Shown: positions 47,004 through 52,472 of the stretch, piece by piece | Position numbering within the stretch: the first letter of the stretch is position 1 | How the letters are laid out: each line of letters opens with the position of its first letter | Assembly: GCA_018666065.1 (NCBI GenBank) | Contig: JABJAO010000044.1 | Span: 1 to 52,472, forward strand | Length of the DNA: 52,472 nucleotides | DNA from: Microbacteriaceae bacterium | Lineage (GTDB): Bacteria; Actinomycetota; Actinomycetes; Actinomycetales; Microbacteriaceae | Direction: 5' to 3' | Made by a program: the position numbers and the translations under genes | Notes under the pieces: generated by a model | Databases searched by the model: none | Seen by the model: the letters and a program-made list of their open reading frames with translations, nothing else | Told to the model about the DNA's origin: nothing

Positions 47004-48572
47004 GTGCCCACGACGACACCGACGCATGCCCCTGCGCGCAGCGCACGGGCGTCTGCTGTGGGCCATCCGCCAGCGTGGTTGGTGACCCTCGCGGTGCTCG
47101 CTGTGGTCACCGTGTCGATTCCCCTTGTCTATTTGGGGGTTCGCGCCTCGGGCGTTCCCAGTTCTGCCTGGGGAGAGATCTTCCTCCGACCCCTGGTTGG
47201 CGAGCTCGTGTGGAACACCATCGGGTTGAGTGTTGCTGTCTCGGCAACAGCGATCGCGATGGGAACCCTGATTGCGACCATTGTGACTCGGTTGCGCATC
47301 GGTGCGGCGAGAACCTGGCTGCTGATTTCAGCGTTGCCACTGGCTGTTCCCTCGTATCTGGCCTCCTACGGGTGGCTTGTGCTTACGCCCGGCATAAGCG
47401 GTTTTGTGCCCAGTTGGGCGCTATTGAGTGCTGTCACCATCCCCTACGTGACCTTGCCCGTGGCGGCCGCACTGCGCGGGACATCCGCAGATGGTGAGGC
47501 GGTGGCACGAACGCTGGGTCTGGGACCCGCTCAGGCTTTTTGGCGGGTGACGTGGCCCCAAGTTCGCCCGGCAGCTATCGCTGGTGGGCTGTTGGTATTT
47601 CTGTATACCTTGAGCGATTTTGGTTTGGTTGCCATGTTGCGATTCCAAACCCTGACGTGGGGAGTCCAGCAGGCCTATTCTGCGAGCTTTGACCGCTCTC
47701 AGGCTGCCGTCCTCGCGATGCTGTTGGTTGTTATTGCGGTCGTTGTTGTCGCAGCGGAGCGCAGCGCAAGGGGGTCTCTGAGGCGAACCACGGCCATCCA
47801 CTCAACCAAAGAACCACTGTCACCATCAGCTCGAGTGTTGTTCAGTCTCATCGTTGCTCTGCCACCGGTGGTCGGTGTTGCGGTGCCACTGATTGGCCTG
47901 GGAATCAGGCTCGGGGAAGCGACCACACTGCGAACCTTCGACCCAGAAAATCTGCTGCAGGCCACGACGACGACGATTGGTGTGTCCCTGGCCGCGGCGT
48001 TCGTGGCGCTTTTGCTCGCTCTCCCGCTAGCCGCTCTCGCTGCCCGGTATCAGCGCACCTGGATATCGACTCTCGAGGGTGCCGGCTACCTCTCGAACGG
48101 ACTTCCTGGAATTGTCGTGGGACTGTCCCTGGTCTTTTTCTCCCTCTCCGTCGTGCCCTCGCTCTATCAAACCGTGGCTGTTTTGGTCTTTGCCTACGCG
48201 GTGTTGTTTATGCCCAAAGCCCTCGGTACCGCGCGCGCCAGCATTGAAGGGGTGCCGGCAGATCTCATCAGTGTGGCCAGGACGCTGGGTGCCTCTCGTT
48301 TTGAGGCATGGCGGCGAGTGACGGTGCCCCTTGCCCTGCCAGGGCTTGGCATTGGTGCGTTGCTGGTGGCGATTGCGACCATGAAAGAGCTGCCCGCGAC
48401 CCTGCTACTTCGACCTTTGGGGTCCAGTACTCTCGCCACGGAGTTGTGGTCACGGACCGCCGCCGGAGAGTTTGGTGCGGCCGCCCCCTACGCTGCTGTT
48501 CTTGTTCTTATCGCAGCAATTCCTGCGATGATTCTGTCGGGTGTCCGATCGGTAGCGAAGGAGGAGATGTGA
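47004..48572 (+). CDS. fbpB: Iron(III) ABC transporter permease (FbpB-like)
   Basis: Two permease repeats: ARTLGLGPAQAFWRVTWPQVRPAAIAGGLLV and ARTLGASRFEAWRRVTVPLALPGLGIGALLV. Confidence 0.92.
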   Translation: MPTTTPTHAPARSARASAVGHPPAWLVTLAVLAVVTVSIPLVYLGVRASGVPSSAWGEIFLRPLVGELVWNTIGLSVAVSATAIAMGTLIATIVTRLRIGAARTWLLISALPLAVPSYLASYGWLVLTPGISGFVPSWALLSAVTIPYVTLPVAAALRGTSADGEAVARTLGLGPAQAFWRVTWPQVRPAAIAGGLLVFLYTLSDFGLVAMLRFQTLTWGVQQAYSASFDRSQAAVLAMLLVVIAVVVVAAERSARGSLRRTTAIHSTKEPLSPSARVLFSLIVALPPVVGVAVPLIGLGIRLGEATTLRTFDPENLLQATTTTIGVSLAAAFVALLLALPLAALAARYQRTWISTLEGAGYLSNGLPGIVVGLSLVFFSLSVVPSLYQTVAVLVFAYAVLFMPKALGTARASIEGVPADLISVARTLGASRFEAWRRVTVPLALPGLGIGALLVAIATMKELPATLLLRPLGSSTLATELWSRTAAGEFGAAAPYAAVLVLIAAIPAMILSGVRSVAKEEM

Positions 48573-49696
48573 CAACGCTGACGCTGGATAACATCAGCCT
48601 CTCGTACGGGTCGAGGCAGGCTTTGCGGGATGTCTCTTTGGTAGTGCCCTCAGGATCTTTGGTCGCAATCTTGGGTCCCTCGGGCTGCGGCAAGACAAGC
48701 CTGTTGATGGCGCTTGCCGGCCTTGTCGCTATCGATGGGGGAACAATCACCGTTGGGTCAAGAGAGCTCTCTTCAGCACACCACCGAATTCCGCCGGAGC
48801 AGCGCGGCATTGGCTGGGTTCCCCAGGAGGCGTCACTATTTCCGCACTTGAGCGTGGGCGACAACATTGGCTTCTCTTTGCCCAAAGGTCGCAGACGCAC
48901 CGAGCGGGTTGAGGAACTGGCGGGACTGATAGGTCTGAGGGGGTACGCCGAGCGATCGCCTGGTCAACTCTCCGGTGGCCAGGCCCAGCGCGTTGCGCTG
49001 GCACGAGCACTTGCTCCCGCCCCGGATGTTCTTCTGCTCGATGAGCCCTTTGGCGCTCTCGATACGGTGCTGCGTCACACCCTGTCGCGGGATGTGGCGC
49101 GCATTCTTCGCGAGCAAGAGACGACCGCAATTCTCGTTACTCACGACCGAGAAGAGGCCTTGGATCTCGCCGACTTTGTCGCGGTGATGGACAACGGACG
49201 AATTGTGCAAGTGGGAACCCCCCTCGAAATCTATGAATCCCCGGCAACTCCGTGGGTTGCATCGTTTGTGGGTGACACCGTTGAGCTCGAGGGTGTGTGG
49301 AAAGACGATGCTCTGAACTGCCAACAGTGTGGGGCTAAAGACTTTTGTGGGCCGGCAGAAAACCGTTTGGGCTGCACCGGGCATGTGGTGTGCGCTTTGG
49401 GTGATGTCGCCGCTACCTCCCAGGGTGCCGAGCCGCGCAATGGGGATACCGTGCGCGTTGTGGTGCGCCCCGAGTGGCTGGTTCCCTCACCATCCGGGAT
49501 TGCTGCGCAGGTGCACAGCGTGTCCTATGCGGGACACGATGCGCTCGTTGACTTCCAACTCGAGGGGCACCCCGAGCGGGTTCGGGCTCGGATTGCCGCG
49601 CCGTTCTTGCCGTCGGTTGGCCAAGACTTTCATCTCGCCCTTCGTCACCCTGCGCTGGTGTTCCCAGTGGATGAGCCAGAAGGCGCGTTAGCCTAA
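48569..49696 (+). CDS. fbpC: Iron(III) ABC transporter ATP-binding protein (FbpC-like) with C-terminal cysteine cluster
   Basis: GTG start at 48569 overlaps permease stop; GPSGCGKTSLL, LSGGQAQRVALARAL, VLLLDEPFGALD; CX2CX5CX8CX5C after the nucleotide-binding domain. Confidence 0.92.
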   Translation: MTTLTLDNISLSYGSRQALRDVSLVVPSGSLVAILGPSGCGKTSLLMALAGLVAIDGGTITVGSRELSSAHHRIPPEQRGIGWVPQEASLFPHLSVGDNIGFSLPKGRRRTERVEELAGLIGLRGYAERSPGQLSGGQAQRVALARALAPAPDVLLLDEPFGALDTVLRHTLSRDVARILREQETTAILVTHDREEALDLADFVAVMDNGRIVQVGTPLEIYESPATPWVASFVGDTVELEGVWKDDALNCQQCGAKDFCGPAENRLGCTGHVVCALGDVAATSQGAEPRNGDTVRVVVRPEWLVPSPSGIAAQVHSVSYAGHDALVDFQLEGHPERVRARIAAPFLPSVGQDFHLALRHPALVFPVDEPEGALA

Positions 49697-49700
49697 GAGC

Positions 49701-50825
49701 GTGACCGCTCGTCCCGACCTTTCTGCTTCCTCGGTTCTCACCGAGGACATCCTCGGTGAGATTCGCGGGCGCGCTTCGGGGTATGACCAACGCAACGAGT
49801 TTTTCCATGATGATCTCGAAGCACTGCGAGAGATTGGCTATCTCGCTCCTCGCTCGCTGTCGCAGATGGCTGCTGACCAACGCAGACTGGCCGCCCACGC
49901 TCCCGCTACTGCGCTGGGGATTGGAATGCACCTCACGTGGATGGGGGTTGCCAGAGACATGGTTTCCGCCGGGCACACGGAACTTCAGTGGGTGTTGGAC
50001 GATGGAGCAGCCGGTGAGCTTTTCGCTTTTGGAGTCAGCGAGCGAGGAAATGACCGGGTGCTCTCGGACTCGCTCGTCACCGTCACCGAAGTAGAGGGTG
50101 GATACGCCTTCACGGGGGAAAAGATCTTTGTGTCGCTCTCCCCCGCGTGGACAAGGCTCAGCCTGTTGGGTCGCTGTGGCGATGAAATGATTCATGGCTT
50201 CATCACGCGAGATCAGGAGGGCTGGTCCAACACCCCCGATTGGGACACGTTGGGAATGCGCGCCACCCAGAGCTACACGACCGCGCTTGACGGGGCTGTG
50301 GTGGCTGAGAGCAAAGTCGCCAGACGGCTTCCCGTGGGCCCCAACGAAGACCCCTTCACGGTGGCAATCTTCCAGAACTTCCTGTTACTTGTCTCCAGTG
50401 TCTATGCGGGCATCGCTGATCGGGCTTTGGAGTTGGCTGTTGCGGGAGTGCGATCCAAGAAGAGCGCACTGGAGGATGGGGCACGCTACGCAGAGGATCC
50501 TGATATTCGTCGCCAGGCAGCAGCGTCGGCTATCGCGGTCGATGCTTTAGCACCCCAGATCACGACCTACTCCTCGTGGGTGGATTCTGGCAGCGTGCCT
50601 GATGAGCACTGGTTTCGGTTGCTATCGGGAATCAAGCATCAGAGCGTCGAGACCGCTCGAAGCGTTGTCGATAGCGCTCTGCGCATGGTGGGCGGAGGGG
50701 CCTATCGCTCGAGTCACGAACTCTCGCGTTTGCAGCGCGATGTGCTGGCCGGTGTGTATCACCCCAGCGACACAGAAGCGGCGCACCGGACGGTGGCCTT
50801 CGACCTGTTGGGACCCACCGCATAG
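49701..50825 (+). CDS. Acyl-CoA dehydrogenase family protein
   Basis: YAFTGEKIFVSLSPAWTRLSLLGRC, WDTLGMRATQSYTTALDGAVV, C-terminal helical domain. Confidence 0.9.
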   Translation: MTARPDLSASSVLTEDILGEIRGRASGYDQRNEFFHDDLEALREIGYLAPRSLSQMAADQRRLAAHAPATALGIGMHLTWMGVARDMVSAGHTELQWVLDDGAAGELFAFGVSERGNDRVLSDSLVTVTEVEGGYAFTGEKIFVSLSPAWTRLSLLGRCGDEMIHGFITRDQEGWSNTPDWDTLGMRATQSYTTALDGAVVAESKVARRLPVGPNEDPFTVAIFQNFLLLVSSVYAGIADRALELAVAGVRSKKSALEDGARYAEDPDIRRQAAASAIAVDALAPQITTYSSWVDSGSVPDEHWFRLLSGIKHQSVETARSVVDSALRMVGGGAYRSSHELSRLQRDVLAGVYHPSDTEAAHRTVAFDLLGPTA

Positions 50826-50834
50826 GATGACGGC

Positions 50835-51692
50835 ATGGCCCCACCCAAGCGCGTAGACGACATTTTTATCGACTCCTTCGGGGTCACAATTCACTACCAT
50901 CGCTGGTCACCCAAGGCGACGCCACGAGCAGTAATTCAGCTTGCCCACGGCTTGGGAGAGCACGCCCTTCGGTATGAGGGCTTGGTTGCCAAGCTTGTCT
51001 CTGAGGGTTTCGAGGTGTGGGCAGATGAACACCGTGGACACGGTGCCACGGGTCTTGAGCAGTGGGAGGGTAACCTCACCAAACTGGGAAAGCTTGGGCC
51101 CGGTGGCATGCCCGCAACGGTGGCCGCGATTCGCGCGTTCACGGGGATCATTCGCCAGGAGCGCCCCGGAATTCCGCTGTTTTTCTTAGGTCATAGTTGG
51201 GGCTCCATCATTGGACAAATCATTCTCAACCAGGGCGGTGCGTCGGACTACGAGGGCGTCATCCTTACAGGGACTGCCTATCGGATGCCAGGCTTCATGT
51301 ATTCCGGGGATCTCAACTCCAAACACAAGCACCTTGGAGGCATCGGTGCCGAGTGGCTTTCGCGAGATGTCGCTGTGCACGAGGCATGGCGGGATGACCC
51401 CCTCACTTTTGTCGCCGACACTCTCAAACTCCTGGGCGTTGTGGACGCAGCTCGCTTGATTGGGACTCCCAAACAGTTAGACCAGGACATCCCGATTCTG
51501 ATCATGAGTGGCTCGGACGACACTCTCGGCGGTGAAAAGAGCGTCACAAAGCTTGCTAATTCGTATCTGGCACAGGGCTCCAGTGATGTCGAGGTCGTTG
51601 TGTACGAGGGCGCTCGTCACGAGATTTTCAACGAGACCAACAAAGACGAGGTCATGAATGACCTCGTGGGATGGTTAGCCGGGAGGCTCTAG
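50835..51692 (+). CDS. Alpha/beta hydrolase (monoacylglycerol lipase/lysophospholipase-like)
   Basis: VIQLAHGLGEHALRYEGLVAKLVSEGFEVWADEHRGHGAT; FFLGHSWGS nucleophile elbow; GARHEIFNE. Confidence 0.93.
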   Translation: MAPPKRVDDIFIDSFGVTIHYHRWSPKATPRAVIQLAHGLGEHALRYEGLVAKLVSEGFEVWADEHRGHGATGLEQWEGNLTKLGKLGPGGMPATVAAIRAFTGIIRQERPGIPLFFLGHSWGSIIGQIILNQGGASDYEGVILTGTAYRMPGFMYSGDLNSKHKHLGGIGAEWLSRDVAVHEAWRDDPLTFVADTLKLLGVVDAARLIGTPKQLDQDIPILIMSGSDDTLGGEKSVTKLANSYLAQGSSDVEVVVYEGARHEIFNETNKDEVMNDLVGWLAGRL

Positions 51693-51716
51693 GCAAGCAC
51701 ACCGTAGGGTTAAGCC

Positions 51717-52472
51717 GTGCATGCAGAGTACAAAGTTCCGGGCGGAAAGCTCGTAGTTGCTGACGTTGAGGTGGACGCCCACCGCATCGTGGCGTGCCGT
51801 ATCGCGGGAGATTTCTTTCTCGAACCCGATGAGGCCCTCGACGCGATCAACCACGCCATCGTGGGGCTTCCCGCTGCTGCATCGAGTGAAGATATTGCCC
51901 GGGCGGTCTCGACTGCTCTTCCCGCCGATGTGGTGATGATGGGTTTTAGCGCCGAAGCAATTGGCATTGTTGTCCGGCGAGCGCTCACGGGAGCTAAGAG
52001 CTTCCTCGACTATTCGTGGGAATACATTCCACCAGAGCCTCTCGACCCCCTCGTGCAGATGGCACTGGATCAGGTGCTGGCCGAAGAAGTGGGAGCTGGC
52101 CGCAGGGGACCCACACTGCGCCTGTGGGAGTGGGCGAAACCCGCGGTGGTTATCGGGAGTTTCCAGTCGGTCAAGAATGAGGTTGACCTCGACAACGCAG
52201 AAAAATACGGTATGGAGGTCGTGCGCCGCGTCAGCGGCGGAGGTGCGATGTTCATGGAGCTGGGCACTGCGATTACCTATTCCCTGTACGCGCCGGCCGA
52301 GCTGGTCTCCGGGATGAGTTTTCAAGACTCGTATGCGTTCCTCGATGATTGGGTAGTGCAGTCTCTGCGAGGTTTAGGCATTGACGCGTCCTACAAACCT
52401 CTCAACGACATCACGAGCCCCACGGGGAAAATTGGCGGGGCGGCGCAGAAGCGTCTGGGAAGTGGTGCAGTG
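51717..52472 (+). CDS. Lipoate--protein ligase, 3'-truncated by the window edge
   Basis: My translation from GTG at 51717: VHAEYKVPGGKLVVADVEVDAHRIVACRIAGDFFLEPDEALDAI...LRLWEWAKPAVVIGSFQSVKNEVDLDNAEKYGMEVVRRVSGGGAMF...NDITSPTGKIGGAAQKRLGSGAV, open to the last base; not in the ORF track. Confidence 0.88.
   Translation, partial: MHAEYKVPGGKLVVADVEVDAHRIVACRIAGDFFLEPDEALDAINHAIVGLPAAASSEDIARAVSTALPADVVMMGFSAEAIGIVVRRALTGAKSFLDYSWEYIPPEPLDPLVQMALDQVLAEEVGAGRRGPTLRLWEWAKPAVVIGSFQSVKNEVDLDNAEKYGMEVVRRVSGGGAMFMELGTAITYSLYAPAELVSGMSFQDSYAFLDDWVVQSLRGLGIDASYKPLNDITSPTGKIGGAAQKRLGSGAV

Noticed and set aside
49413-50195. 260-aa minus-strand ORF spanning the fbpC/acyl-CoA dehydrogenase junction
   Set aside because: Covers two confident plus-strand genes and has no recognisable domain.
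1-52472. CRISPR arrays, transposases, toxin-antitoxin pairs, defence islands
   Set aside because: No regularly spaced repeats, no transposase or Cas motifs, and no recognisable defence gene families were seen on either strand.

Overview
The window looks like a compact, high-GC actinobacterial chromosome segment, probably Microbacteriaceae-like (inferred from gene content and synteny, no database search). About 50 genes are packed with very short gaps. The backbone holds the conserved origin-proximal actinobacterial cell-division/signalling locus: cyclophilin, rhomboid protease, crgA, pabA/trpG, then pknB, pknA, pbpA, rodA/ftsW, pstP, fhaB and fhaA on the minus strand, followed by tRNA-Leu(CAG). 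Around it lie a glycine-betaine-type (OpuC/ProU) ABC operon with a divergent IclR regulator, a copZ-copA copper efflux pair, nucS, an M13 peptidase, pfkA, putA, an Lrp/DdaH-like/RocD amino-acid catabolic module, an FbpABC-type iron ABC operon behind a near-consensus DtxR/IdeR box, and a lipoate ligase truncated by the window end (absent from the ORF track). The least ordinary part is the first ~2.2 kb: a lower-GC accessory patch with three direct, degenerate, non-coding repeat copies (and a partial fourth) that separate a small membrane ORF and an M6-like lipoprotein peptidase. Other leads are a five-cysteine cluster in the C-terminal region of the FbpC-like ATPase, a perfect 8-3-8 palindrome between the lrp and ddaH-like genes, a DnaA-box/palindrome cluster between the rhomboid gene and crgA, and repeated sharing of stop codons (CTAG/CTAA) by convergent genes. 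I found no CRISPR array, transposase, prophage or recognisable defence system. All calls come from reading motifs and sequence by eye; no alignments or searches were run.
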